From the NCBI GenBank assembly GCA_050084515.1, contig CM114271.1, positions 4,464,001-4,528,000 on the forward strand: a stretch of DNA of 64,000 nucleotides, read 5' to 3'. Under the pieces are notes generated by a model. The model was not told the DNA's origin. It made no database searches and saw only the letters and a program-made list of their open reading frames with translations. Shown in pieces: positions 23,385-34,000 of the stretch (position 1 is the stretch's first letter; each line of letters opens with the position of its first letter). The position numbers and the translations under genes were made by a program. The stretch is from Blasia pusilla. Lineage: Eukaryota > Marchantiophyta > Marchantiopsida > Blasiales.

Positions 23385-24115
23385 TTGTGGAGTTCTTGCG
23401 CATTGGCATCATAGCGAGCATAGTGAGTGCTAGGGAACGGAATCGGATCCTAAAGAGAGCCAGGAGGTTCAGGTGGGAGGGGACTCACATTTTGCAGGTA
23501 TGGGGAGATGGTAGGATACAAGTGGTACCTCATCCTTCCTAGCGAGCACGTGTACTGCAACATGTCCATGAGGAGTTGGGGCATTTTGGAATAAAGCATA
23601 CTTACAGCTTACTCCAGGTTCAGTATCGATGGCGCGGTAGTATAGCAGTTTGTGGCCAAATGTATGGTATGTGATAGAGTTCGAGCATCCTTCAATGCTC
23701 CCACTCTGTAGTTACATCCTTTTTCAATTATGGGTTAGGTTATCGGTGGAGTTTAGACTTTGCGGGACCTTTGCCATTGACGGGGCGTCATCATAGATAC
23801 GTGTTGGTCATGGTAGAGCATTTCTCCAAGTGGATAGAGTTGGTGGCACTATCGGACAAGGCGAGCAAGGGAATAGCTTATGCGTTTCTAGATCGTGTGC
23901 TTAGTCACTTTGGTATATCGGCGGAGGTGTTGACTGACCAGGGTATTGAGTTCAGGGGAGATTTTCAGGCCTTGTGTGATTAGACGTTGATAGATCACCA
24001 CACCACGTCCATAGATCATCCTGAGGTGGATGGGTTGGTGGAGAGAGTAGTACAAACGGTGAAGGGAGGATTGCGCAAGTATGGCTTGCAGCAGGGACAA
24101 TTAAGGGAGTGAGAC
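23385..24115 (+). pseudogene. Ty3/gypsy integrase core
   Basis: The zinc-binding part shows HVHEELGHFGIKHT (23560-23600), then KCMVCD in a shifted frame (about 23655). The catalytic core has all three acidic positions: D in WSLDFAGPLP, D in LTDQGIEFRGDF and E in DGLVERVVQT. Several in-frame stops and at least two frameshifts break it (for example TAG after QALCD at 23981-23983). Integrase inserts the cDNA into the host genome. The next stretch (LQLPWLAMGYRFSR, FLLFGREPTLP) is typical of the core's end. Confidence 0.88.
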
Positions 24116-24238
24116 CTACAGTTACCATGGTTGGCTATGGGTTATCGCTTTAGTCGGTAGGCATCCTTGGCGTCATTTTCACCATACTTTTTGCTCTTTG
24201 GGAGAGAGCCAACTTTACCTACAACTATTTGAGGTGAC

Positions 24239-24793
24239 ATGGTGGAAGTGTTAGATCTTGATGATCCAGATGTGTGGGTACAAGCGTGTTCTCAAAGGGC
24301 GGAGATTTTTTGTAGAGTTATGCCTATGGCCTTTGAGAACTTAGCTATTGCTCAGCATAGAGATACATTGAGGTACGCGACCATTTGTGGAGGAGGTTAT
24401 CGTCCACGGATTAGGAGGTTTCATCTTGGAGATTACGTGTATTTACAGCAGGCGTTACCCACAACGCTAGATGTCACAACACGGCGTACGATCCTACGTG
24501 TGTGTGAGGTATTATTGACCGGAGTCCTCATGTTGGAGGGACGGGATTGTATGGTTTGGAAGGATCATGTGCGCAATTGTGCACCATATCATCTTTCGAA
24601 CATGGACAGAAGAGTGGAACCGAGCTTGGCAGTGATACTTGCAGGCTTGAGGTGTATGTTGTGGGGATCTACGAGGGGTGAAGCCACCATGTTGGTATGT
24701 GATGGTTCTTCTCGAGGATGGCATATGTCATGTCCGACCCCCCCTTTTGATGTAGTTCCCACAAGACGATGGATGTGTCCGAGATGTGTCTAG
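24239..24793 (+). pseudogene. Integrase C-terminal domain ending in a PHD finger
   Basis: This 184-residue open frame continues from integrase after one stop. It has an SH3-like segment (RRFHLGDYVYLQQ, as in the GPY/F region) and then a C-terminal PHD-type C4HC3 module: CMLW, MLVCDGS, GWHMSC, TPPFDVVP, RRWMCPRC. Two zinc ligands are lost compared with the minus-strand copy at 17503-18057 (second Cys is Trp; Cys after CDG is Ser). PHD fingers generally read histone H3 tails, so the module could steer integration as chromodomains do in chromoviruses; that role is inference. Confidence 0.8.
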
Positions 24794-25015
24794 GGTAGTA
24801 GGTCATGTCAGGGAGATGTGATATTTTCTATTTGGAGTTAGGGGGATCCAACTACCGGCTAGGGGGGCGGTTGTGTGATCTCCATGTATATGTATGAGTT
24901 GATTTATGGACATGTGTAGATCTACCCGTGTGTGGGAAAGATCGATGTTGTGTGGTGTGGATGTGACCAGTGATGTATGTTGTGTAGCGATGTGTATGTG
25001 CACGAAAATTGCCTT

Positions 25016-26585
25016 GTGTAATTGCTGGGAGATGAAATCTTTCCCACCAAAAATTCTAAAGGATTCTCTAACATATGGGTCCAGAAATTTTTTAAAGGTG
25101 ACTTACAAGTGTCTTTTGAGTAATCCAAGAGTACTTGGCGGCTCTAAGGACTTGTGAACTGAGTAAGTTTCTAGTGGTGAATGTTGTCATAATTAATATA
25201 CCATATATAACCTAAGGGCATCCCCAATCCACCATACAAAGAGGATGGCTAGCTTATCCAAACTATCGATAGATGAAATCTTTCCCATCAAGCACTCTAA
25301 AGGATTCTTTAACATAGAGGTTTGAAAGTTTTCAAAGGTGATGGAAAAAAACATGCACATATACATGATCTAGTATTGGATATATGATGCACCATGGGAT
25401 CTAAAAACAATTCCATTTAAGTCCATATTCTACTTATTTACATAGTAGAATATGGATGACTCATAAATATCCAATCATCCACCTATGCATGTTGTATTAT
25501 TACTCCAACACAACCATTAAATTCAATGAGAGAGTGGAATTTTTGTTTTGGTGGGATAGGAGTGAAGACTATGTATTTCTATGGATTTTTCCAATGTGGG
25601 AACTCATTGCTAAATTTCGAGTCCCAATGTGGAGATGCCCTAATAACATTGTTTCTACTATTGTTGAAGTTAGGTTTTGAGGGGGACTCTTCTTCTTATG
25701 CCTTTTGGAGACCTTGGAGTTTATTTCTCTTTGAATACCCCCTATTTAAATTATTCATAGATTCTTTCATGCACATCACTTACATAATTTATATTTTTTC
25801 TTTCAACACGTCATAATATGATGCATATTCTATGATCATCATACAGTTCACATAGTATTAAAAGGTTACATTTACTAATTTAATGTACCCCTACAACGTA
25901 AACAAGGGCATTTTAATAATCTATACTATTAAGGGATTATAAGTTATTGATTTTCCAACATCTCTCTACTTGACATATGAAAATGAGGTTGCAAGAAAAT
26001 GATTTGGTAGCAGGGGCTGAATTTTAAAAAACAAAATTTTGGGTGTATGATTATTGGTCATGTGATGTGTTATAGTATTTCTTATTCAAGAACTTTCCCA
26101 ATAATCATCTACCTTACTTAATTCAAGGAGGGAGAAAAAAAAACTAGTGTATAGCCTATGCTATGCACAAGACTAAATATCATCTGTTTGATTTTTCTTG
26201 AAAAAAATGCCTTGAAACCAAAGTAGTAAAGTATTTTCTTGCTGCATGTTGCCATGTATTAAATAGAGAGGTGTTAGCAAATCAAACAATTATCCTACTA
26301 ATATAGATTCATACTTTTTTTAAAGCCTAGCCAACTCGTTGTTGTTGAGCAAGAGTAGCATTGTGTTCTACCTTCTACTAATGAACAATCCTTTGTCGAA
26401 AAGCTTTTGCATATCGAATTATGTGGTGGTTTTTGATCCGACAGGTTTTGACTTGGTGTGTAGGACTAGTCATACTAAAGGTTTCATGACCAATTTAATA
26501 GTGAGAAATGAGGATTTAAATTATGTGGTGAGACATCTGACCAATGGATTATTCTTTTTGTAATGGAAGTTTTTTCGGCACTCAC
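25016..26585. other. AT-rich repeat-derived spacer
   Basis: I see no gene. Two related blocks, about 25031-25092 and 25272-25340, share GATGAAATCTTTCCCA, CTCTAAAGGATTCT and AAAGGTGA, so they form a local direct repeat. About 25105-25235 matches 18335-18470. The frames at 25456-25816 and 26339-26563 have no recognisable domains. Confidence 0.5.
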
Positions 26586-26589
26586 ATAT

Positions 26590-26948
26590 GTTACATCCTC
26601 TAGGATGGATCGACGGAGATAGTAGGTTTTCCCCTTCGGTTTGGCTCAATGGAAGTTATATAGAGAAACTTACTATTTTGGGTAAATTTTGATTAGAAGT
26701 ATAGTTGAATTTCCACTTTGGGAAGTGGTCCTTGACCCTAGAATAGGTTAAAAACCAAGAAGGTGACGTGCGAGCATAAGTTAATATGGAGAGAGTTTGG
26801 GAGAGAAAAGGGGGTATACCTAAAGGGAGGGAGTTTTGGAATTCATTCTCTCTTTGTTGAACCTCTTGGCATAAGACGGCAGAGCTATGATCCTCGTTGC
26901 CTTATGAGTAGCCCAAGCCTCTCACTAGGAGAGTGTGTTTGGTTTGAC

Positions 26949-27009
<61 letters not shown>

Positions 27010-27180
27010 AGATGGAGTTTGCATAAGAGCTTTTGATTGATCCTGATTTGATTGGAGACATCTTGGTATATAATCGTCTCGGCGTTCAGATGCCATGAGT
27101 GAGTATGGTTTCTTACATGTTTGTATTTATAGTCGATAACAACGATGTATGTTGTGTAGCGATGTATATGCCCACTTCAC
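26590..27180 (+). mobile_element. Solo LTR-like fragment with a GA microsatellite
   Basis: About 26625-27060 matches the minus strand of 17090-16690: TTTCCCCTT-GGTTT-GGCTCA, GAGAAACTTACTATTT, GTTGAACCTCTTGGCAT and TTTGGTTTGACATGAGAGAG are shared. It ends with a degraded ATTGGAGACATCTTGG to GATGTATGTTGTGTAGCGATG block (27050-27175), as does the minus-strand fragment. No coding sequence adjoins it. The (GA)28 run at 26951-27006 is an expanded version of the short GA stretch in the other copy. Confidence 0.65.
26951..27006. repeat. (GA)28 microsatellite
   Basis: An uninterrupted run of 28 GA units lies inside the LTR-like fragment, following GGTTTGACAT. Confidence 0.95.
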
Positions 27181-27750
27181 ATATCTTTTAGATACTTTCC
27201 TGAAAATAATTGCTCACCATTCCCTAGAGAATCATCAACTCGCCCCTTTGTGTATTCCTTCTCCCTTCGTTATCATTGCTTATTTTCATCAATGCATCTC
27301 AATAGCATCATAACGAGCACAAGCATTGATGTTGATATATCGAACTGAAGTGGTTGATGACCACTCACCTCGTTGTCCATTTATATCTGACTAACCTCTA
27401 GTGTTTGTGCCATATTTTATTTCAAGCTATTAATCTCGTAACTCGTTGAGTTAGTTTTTGAGTTGACTTGTTGTAGTCTTCTTTTTGCATTCCTTTTTAT
27501 GTTTCTTGCTTCCTTCTCTTCTTAGGATGTTAGTGTCTTTCTTTTGCCTTTTTTAAGGTAAAGTAAATTCTACTCAATATATCCAAACCATTTTCTAGAG
27601 GAGGATTGTCCACTTAGAGGCGGATCTCATGGATGATTGCATAGGTCACTGCCATCCATTTTTCAAAAGTTCAACGATGCCCATGTTGCGAGAACGCTCT
27701 ACCCTAGGATCCAACCCTTAGACCTTATATTTACAACCAACAATTTTATC
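27181..27750. other. Intergenic spacer, nothing recognised
   Basis: This is mixed AT-rich sequence with no sustained frame and no repeat shared with other parts of the window that I could see. Confidence 0.4.
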
Positions 27751-27754
27751 CCTT

Positions 27755-28245
27755 GGAATTTCGAGGCACCTGCCCAGTCGGTCAAGTCTTCTTCCACCGA
27801 CAACTGTCCATTTACCACCTGAAATTCTGAGGCACCAGCCGAGTCTGTCAAGTCTTCTACCACGGACAACCATCCATTTACCACATGGAAGTTTGAGGCA
27901 CTGCCTAGTCGGTGGAGTCCGAAGCCCATAGATTGCCGCGGTATATCATTTAATGCGAGACCGGGCAACGTGGACGCGGGCATGCAATTGAGGGGGGAAT
28001 GCCATGACGATAAGTGCAGCAGGATTCGGACCTGGACCTTAGTGCTCGCACTCTATGACCCTATCCGCTATCCTACTAGCAAGTCATCGTGTTAAGCAGG
28101 GGCTTTGTTATTTAGCTCCAAAATTTTTTTTTAACTACCTGCCCGCTGTCTTCTACTATCGACAACTGTCCATATACCACGTGGAATTCCGAGGCACCTG
28201 CCCAGCCGGTCAAGTCTTCTACCACCGACAACTGTCCGTCCATTC
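27755..28245. repeat. 66-bp tandem repeat upstream of the BCD1-like gene
   Basis: Three units start at about 27755, 27821 and 27887 with a 66-bp period; the third is cut short at about 27920. The shared parts are GAGGCACCTGCC, GGTCAAGTCTTCTACCACC, GACAACTGTCCATTTACCAC. After a 230-bp interruption another unit and a half lies at about 28147-28240. The array ends some 700 bp before the BCD1-like ATG. Confidence 0.85.
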
Positions 28246-28249
28246 TTTT

Positions 28250-28946
28250 GTTATGAGTCGTACTATTAATGCTGGATAGGGCAACAGGCGAACCTGGCTC
28301 ACCGACCCTCACCTTCTGCGACGTCGCGTTGTTCCGATCGCGATCGTCGTGGAAAAACAGCGCGACGTCGCGACAGCGAAGTCTGGAGGACTAGGGCTTA
28401 CAAGTTTTCTCTGGAAGTTCGAACGTTTGAGGAGGCGAGGAGTTGTAGATTCGGACAATTTCACAGAACATGGGCTTCCCTTCTCCAATAGTGTAGCTCG
28501 GATGTTTGATATCGGCCGCCTCAAGGTTGAGAATAGCATTCCAGTTTCGCATCTCCGGTTCCTTAGCGCGTCGTAGGCATGGAACGCGAATCCAAAAATT
28601 TTATGTGGAGAGGTTGGCAACAAATTTGCGGTCCTTTTAGTCCCGCGGAAGTGTCGGGGGTATTTCTGCCATCTATCTAAATCGCTTCTGTGTATTGCGC
28701 TCGACTTTCAATTTGTGATCTTCCGAAATTAGTTTGGTCTTTGGCTTTCCTTCCAGCTACTGAATCTTGAATTTTTGTTCATTTCATATTTTGTTTACGC
28801 TTGCAGTGAGATTTCTGCTGATTAAGGCATCGCGAGGGAGCTGGTGATGCAAATTCGCGTGAGACAGAGCGAAGTGGCGGTGCTCGCGACCTTGGAGCGT
28901 AGCTACTGCTGAATTTTCAGAGCCGATCATCAGATTATCGGGTTAT
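28250..28946 (+). promoter_or_regulatory. Presumed promoter and 5' UTR of the BCD1-like gene
   Basis: This GC-rich stretch (several CGCGA strings at 28320-28375) precedes the ATG at 28947. I see no clear TATA box. An antisense frame covers 28309-28623; its N-terminal part is not recognisable, so I do not call it. Confidence 0.35.
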
Positions 28947-30569
28947 ATGATGCCTTCGGCGGCGATTTTCAGTCCCGTTGAGGAGTCGTGTTCTGGAGAG
29001 GGCTCGGAGGAGATAGTAGCGGTGAAGGAGAGGTGCGAGGAATGTAGCGTTGAGGAAGCTAAGTATCGGTGCCCGGGCTGTGATTTGCGGTCCTGTGGTG
29101 TGCAGTGTGTGAAAGCGCACAAAGAGCGTACAAAGTGCAACGGAAAGCGGAAGCGCACCTCTTTTGTCAACATCAATCACTACGATGACAATTGGCTCAT
29201 TTCTGATTACAATCTCTTGGAGGAGACACTGAGACAAGCAGATGCTGCGAAGCGACTCAGAGAACCATTGGCTGCAAGCAAGAATGAGCTTCACCCCGCC
29301 CTCAAGGCATTGCAGAAGCAGGCGAAGAGTAGATCCACCACGCTTCTGTATGTTGCTCATGGGATGACAAGGAGAAAGACCAACACATCTTATTACGACA
29401 GAAAGTAAGTCCAGTTCCACTGATCGGTGTTATCTTAACCACAGTGTCCCATGAGCGATTTCTCGGTTTTAATTCTCAGACCCTTGAAAGTCTGAACAGT
29501 TAGAAGCCAGCGAGCTCAGCCACTTCCTGTGACCTAAACCCCTTCCTATCCCTTAGAGTGATGTGGAGCTTACTCTCTCCATCGGTTCCCCTTAAGATGC
29601 ACGTTTCGATTTTGGGTGAGAATCTTTACACAACCAGTCCGATTCTGATCTTGTGGTGGTCGATTCCCTGATTCTCCAAGGTTGATTTCTCGGTAGCCTT
29701 GTGCTCCACCCCATTTTAATTCATGCCTCTTCCTCAGGACCAAGCGCATATTCTGGAGAGTCGAGTGGGTCTTTGAAGGAACAGATCTCCGACTTGTGGA
29801 CGAAAGGTGAGTTTGTTCTCCCATTACCTCCTGTGATAAGCTGTGAGGGTGGGAGATGTGATGGGAATCTAGTTTTGGACGAATTTTTCCTTGAGTGAGT
29901 CGAATGTCGCAAGCAATTATTGCCACTTTGGGGAGCAGAGTTTGAACGCACGTCTCTTGTATTTGTGCGCAGAGTGGATGAGAATCTGAATCTAGGAGAT
30001 GTGCTTGCGAAGCACTTGACCCACGAAGGAGAAACCGCAATGGTAGGACATCGGTTGAGGAACTTTCGGTGGCAGCCATTAAGTGAACTCAAGTTGGTGT
30101 TGCCGAAAGAACAGTGCTCGGTATGAGTTCGAATCTCTGGTCTCAATAGTAGGAAGTTTGAACATTGCCTTAAATCCATCCGAACAAAACTGCAGAATTT
30201 TTTTCTTCTTGTGCGCATCTCAAGTACGCAATAAACTCCTCTTAGCATTTGTGTGACTCTCCTAATATCGTCGAGGATCATGCAATGCAGGCAGCAAATA
30301 AGGAATACTATGGCCTCAGTCTGACAGAAACACTCCGAGATCAGTTAGCAGACAAGTCCATCATAGAGTATCCTATCATCCATGTTCTTCTTCCTGCGGC
30401 TGCCGGGAAGTACGCACTTGTGGTGAAGCCACCTCCCAAAGTGCCCGATCAAGCACCGGAAGATGTGCCCTCCACTCCAACCCTTCAAGAACCTGAAGGG
30501 GTGCCCTTACGGGAGGAAGAGTTTGAGGAGGGTGAATGTGAAATTGAGGAAGGTGAAATTCTCCCCTAA
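28947..30569 (+). CDS. BCD1: BCD1/ZNHIT6-like HIT zinc-finger protein, box C/D snoRNP assembly (4 exons)
   Basis: Exons: 28947-29404, 29557-29615, 29975-30120, 30291-30569, in frame, about 313 aa. The HIT zinc finger is complete: C30, C33, C42, C45, C50, C54, H58, C64 (CEECSVEEAKYRCPGC, SCGVQC). GKRKRTSF, DDNWLISDYNLLEE and LLYVAHGMTRRKTNTSYYDR follow, all hallmarks of BCD1. The last exon has LRDQLADKSIIEYPIIHVLL. BCD1 acts in the nucleus in assembly of box C/D snoRNPs, which guide rRNA 2'-O-methylation. The tail is acidic (EEEFEEGECEIEEGEILP). Exon 2 is the least certain, and an acceptor two bases upstream for exon 3 is possible. The gene converges on KDTA about 500 bp away. Confidence 0.88.
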
Positions 30570-31077
30570 GAGGCGAGTTAGGTGATCTTTCGGTGAATGT
30601 GAAGTGAGCGAGTAGTCCGTCGTTGTGGGCACCAGTGATTGAATCCCTGTGTGTTAGGAGTGTCCTTTTTGGCTACCATTATATTGACCATGGACAGACA
30701 CATCAGGTCAAAGAGAGAAAGCGAGGAGAAGAGTAGAGGGAGCCGTGATAGTGCGGCTAGACAGCCAAACCTTTGCTGGCGGAGCAGAAAGTAAGTCGCA
30801 AGCAATTTGGCAAGGTACAAAGTCTTGGTCGAAGGTAGTATTAATGTAATTAATCATGAAATGTCGTCTAGTTGGATTCAAATGAATACTGTACAATAAA
30901 CAGCACTCACACATTGGGTTGCATCTGCTCCAAGCTAAATGACCATGATATATGTATGATTGTCAGAGTTTTATTATGCACTCAACAACCTTAGGTCATA
31001 ACTCTAATAGATCATAATGCTCTTAGACCCTTTTTGTGTGGATAATAAAGGTTTCAAACTGAATGCAAAAAATGAAT
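30570..31077. other. Convergent intergenic region with 3' UTRs
   Basis: This lies between the stop codons of the BCD1-like gene (+) and KDTA (-). It probably holds both 3' UTRs. AATAAA occurs at about 30895 on the plus strand and TTTATT at about 30969-30975, which could serve as minus-strand poly(A) signals. No other gene is seen. Confidence 0.5.
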
Positions 31078-34000
31078 TTAAAACTTTGGGGATGGGGATT
31101 GACTGGCACAACCAAAAGCCTTGTCAAGAACAAGCAAGTTGAGCCACTTAAAGACTCTATTCACTACGTCTGCAGCAGCTGCATTGGATGCCAACAACGC
31201 AGCTTCTCTCCTAATACTTAGAAATCTCCCGTTGTCAAACAACCTTTGCATTATATCATATAAACCATCCTCGCCAGACACCTGCCAGAGTTCAATCAGA
31301 TTCCACAAGATTTAGGCAACTCACTCCAATAGCACTAAATCCAAATAGGCCAATAGTAAGGAAACTATGTGGTGAAGATCAGAGAGAAATAGTAAAGAAG
31401 ATGAAAGTTTATCGTGCAGCGGTTAAAAGCTGACCTGTTCAACAGCCAAGGCAGAATGCCTCTGCATCTCTGCTACCATTTCTTGAAAGTGCCCTACATG
31501 TTGTCCTGCAGGAAAGTAAGAATGGTGAGTGAAAACTAAAGCCGACGCACAGTAGTCACGAGAGGTATCATGTGACCAGCCTGATATCTTATCAGCCAAA
31601 AAAAATCCATGCCATGTTTTGTCTTTGATTCAACATGGCATGGATATTTTTGTATAGTGTAAGAAGTTTCAACATGGCATGGATATTTTTGTATAGTGTA
31701 AGAAGTTTAGAATGCCATTTTCCAAATGAAACCAAGAAAACGGTTTCAGCATACTTCTTTCTGGTTTCTTATAATGGCCATTACCTGTAATCACCGCACA
31801 TCCTGCGGAGGCTGGTTCTGCTATATTGTGGCCCTGTAGACCTTCAAAAAGAGATCCTCCCACAAATGCCATTGTCACTAAGTGATAGAATATTGCCAAT
31901 TCACCTGCATGGTCAATGATCTCTGGGTGAGGCAAAGAAGAAATCAAACTTTTTCAATCAATATAAACCAAGAGAATCCAAGAAATTGTGTCTTAATGAT
32001 AAACATGCATCACTGCAATTGCATTAAGCAGCGCACCCAATGTGTCTGCTATGTACACGTCTGTGGTTGATGTAATGGGTTCCTTGACTGATCGTCTGGA
32101 AACCTCAAGTGGATATTCCTCTCTTATTTCCTGGAAGAAAAGGGAGATGCAAATGAGAGTCTTTCTCCAGATTTGATGGACTTCCCTCCAAATAAATCCA
32201 AGAAAATGGAGAAGTAAGAACCATTTTCTAACTTGGACATACGAAATTTGAATTAATTCCGTTTTTGTACAAAACCCTCATAATTGAAACTCGATGCAGT
32301 ATGACACTAGGAAAATAGCTCCAAGTGCATGCATACAATCAAGAAGCCAGACTCCTTACCTATATGGTGCTTTATATGCTTAAAAAAGAGACATCCACTA
32401 TGAATTTTATTTTTGTATGATTTACACATGTCAGTGAAGAAAACGTCCACAATGCAACTGATGGTTTCACAAGTCAATCAGAAGTACAAGGCTCACATGT
32501 TTTATACTCAGCCCACGGTCTGGATGCCTAGGGGCAATTATGGTCAGGAGATTTGGGAACATCCTCTTCAATTTCTTGTGGATTGATACCACCACTTCAC
32601 AGAACCAATCCAACCACTTGAGCATCAGTATTTCCCTCAACTTCGAACAAAGTCCTAGCAGTTGTCACCACTGCCAAAGAACACTAACCTACTGCCATCC
32701 ACAAAGAACAGTTTTGCCTTGATCGTTAGAAACGAAATCAGTCCTAGTTTTCACTAATAATTAGACCCCTTTTTCTGACAGTTATTTCTAGGTTGCTTAC
32801 AACTATACACAGGCTTGAAATCCAGTTATGGCAATACTATAAGAATGCATTCCAAATCTTAGGTCAATTCCTCAAAGAGCCTATACAAGCCAATTTCAGC
32901 TCTTAATGAGAGCCAGGCAGTGAAATACAGTCATTAGGGCTGTGTTGTACCTTTCTCCTCTCCTGGATGCGTGGAAGCAGCCAGCCAGACACGGCGACCA
33001 AGCAGTTGTCTTCGTAATTCATGGTAAACGGGGCCATCTATACTAGCAAAATCCATTGCTCCTGAAGCTATACATCGATGTCACTGATCATAAGTGGTTA
33101 AAGTCTTCTTGACGCGCAAAAGGGTTTTTCTTGGGTCACCCCATAAATCATTATTCTATGTGAAAATGATTTATGGGGTGAAGAAATGAACGTTAATTAT
33201 TCAATGAAATAATGAAATGTATAAATATTCACTATAGGGTGAAGACATGAAGATTGCACGTCCTTGGCCTGTAGGACAAAGACAAGATTTTGTTCACGTT
33301 AACCTCAATGTAGCTTCCATGTAGACGTATCAATCATCTGCAGAAGCAAACACATGGCACTAGCACACTCACCGTACTTGAGATTTCCCCCGAAGTGCAC
33401 TTGCAGGGGCAGCACTCCCAAATTTTGGTACCGCATGGCCTCCTTGTTGTTCTGCTATAACAAAAAATTGTGTCAATCAAATGCAACCTTCATCTGAAAC
33501 AGGTTGACAAGGATGCCACACTGAATATATCTGTTTGCACACGCTTCCAGACGGGGGGCCTTGGAGACTTATCTGGTGAGTTAAAATGGCTATCCAATTC
33601 ATGTTGAAACCGTATAGGATGTTCATATCGTTGATTTCTTACAACTGTGACAAATTTGTGTTTGCAGTGGGAAATGAATGGTGTTCAAAACGAAATACAA
33701 ACTTACCATAGGCGCTATGAGAGAGAACTTGGACAAAAGCTCCTCTGCAAGGCCCCTTGCAGGAGACAATGACCACCTCCAAAATGATAGGGGAGACATT
33801 CGAGCATTCAGCAATGCCAAGAGTATCTAAAACATAGCACAGATCATCGTCTCATGATGTGTCGCGATATCCAGGGATCAAAGTCATGGCAAGACAAAGA
33901 AATTATTAAAGAGATACTATATAGGCCATTGAAATGACCCAGAAAGAGGAAAGAAGAGTTACACACCCCTCTCTTTGAAGATGCTAATATAAGATTGGGC

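Larger units (their letters stand above)
19991..25015 (+). mobile_element. Ty3/gypsy LTR retrotransposon remnant with methyltransferase and PHD modules
   Basis: In order along the plus strand it carries gag-like sequence (19991-20482), two zinc knuckles (20894-21049), an aspartic protease (about 21981-22275), a C5-methyltransferase N-terminal portion (about 22692-23010), RNase H (22990-23180), integrase with HHCC finger and DDE core (about 23385-24110), and a C-terminal region ending in a PHD finger (24239-24793). No RT core is present; an internal deletion joins the methyltransferase to RNase H. The protease-RNase H-integrase order is Ty3/gypsy. After the stop a GGGGGG tract at about 24865 may be the polypurine tract. 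A short LTR block (GATGTATGTTGTGTAGCGATG, near 24973) follows before the element ends. Stops and frameshifts in every module make it non-autonomous. Confidence 0.85.

Noticed and set aside
28309-28623. Minus-strand 104-aa frame (begins MLPTSPHKIF)
   Set aside because: Arg/Ser-rich with a weak transit-peptide look, but no continuing exons or similarity. It lies in the BCD1 upstream region.
30122-30150. GAGTTCGAATCTC, a tRNA T-arm-like string
   Set aside because: No acceptor stem, D-arm or anticodon arm can be placed around it, and it lies in a BCD1 intron.
29570-30281. Minus-strand frames of 169 and 186 aa across BCD1 introns and exons
   Set aside because: They overlap exons of a well-supported plus-strand gene and show no domain.
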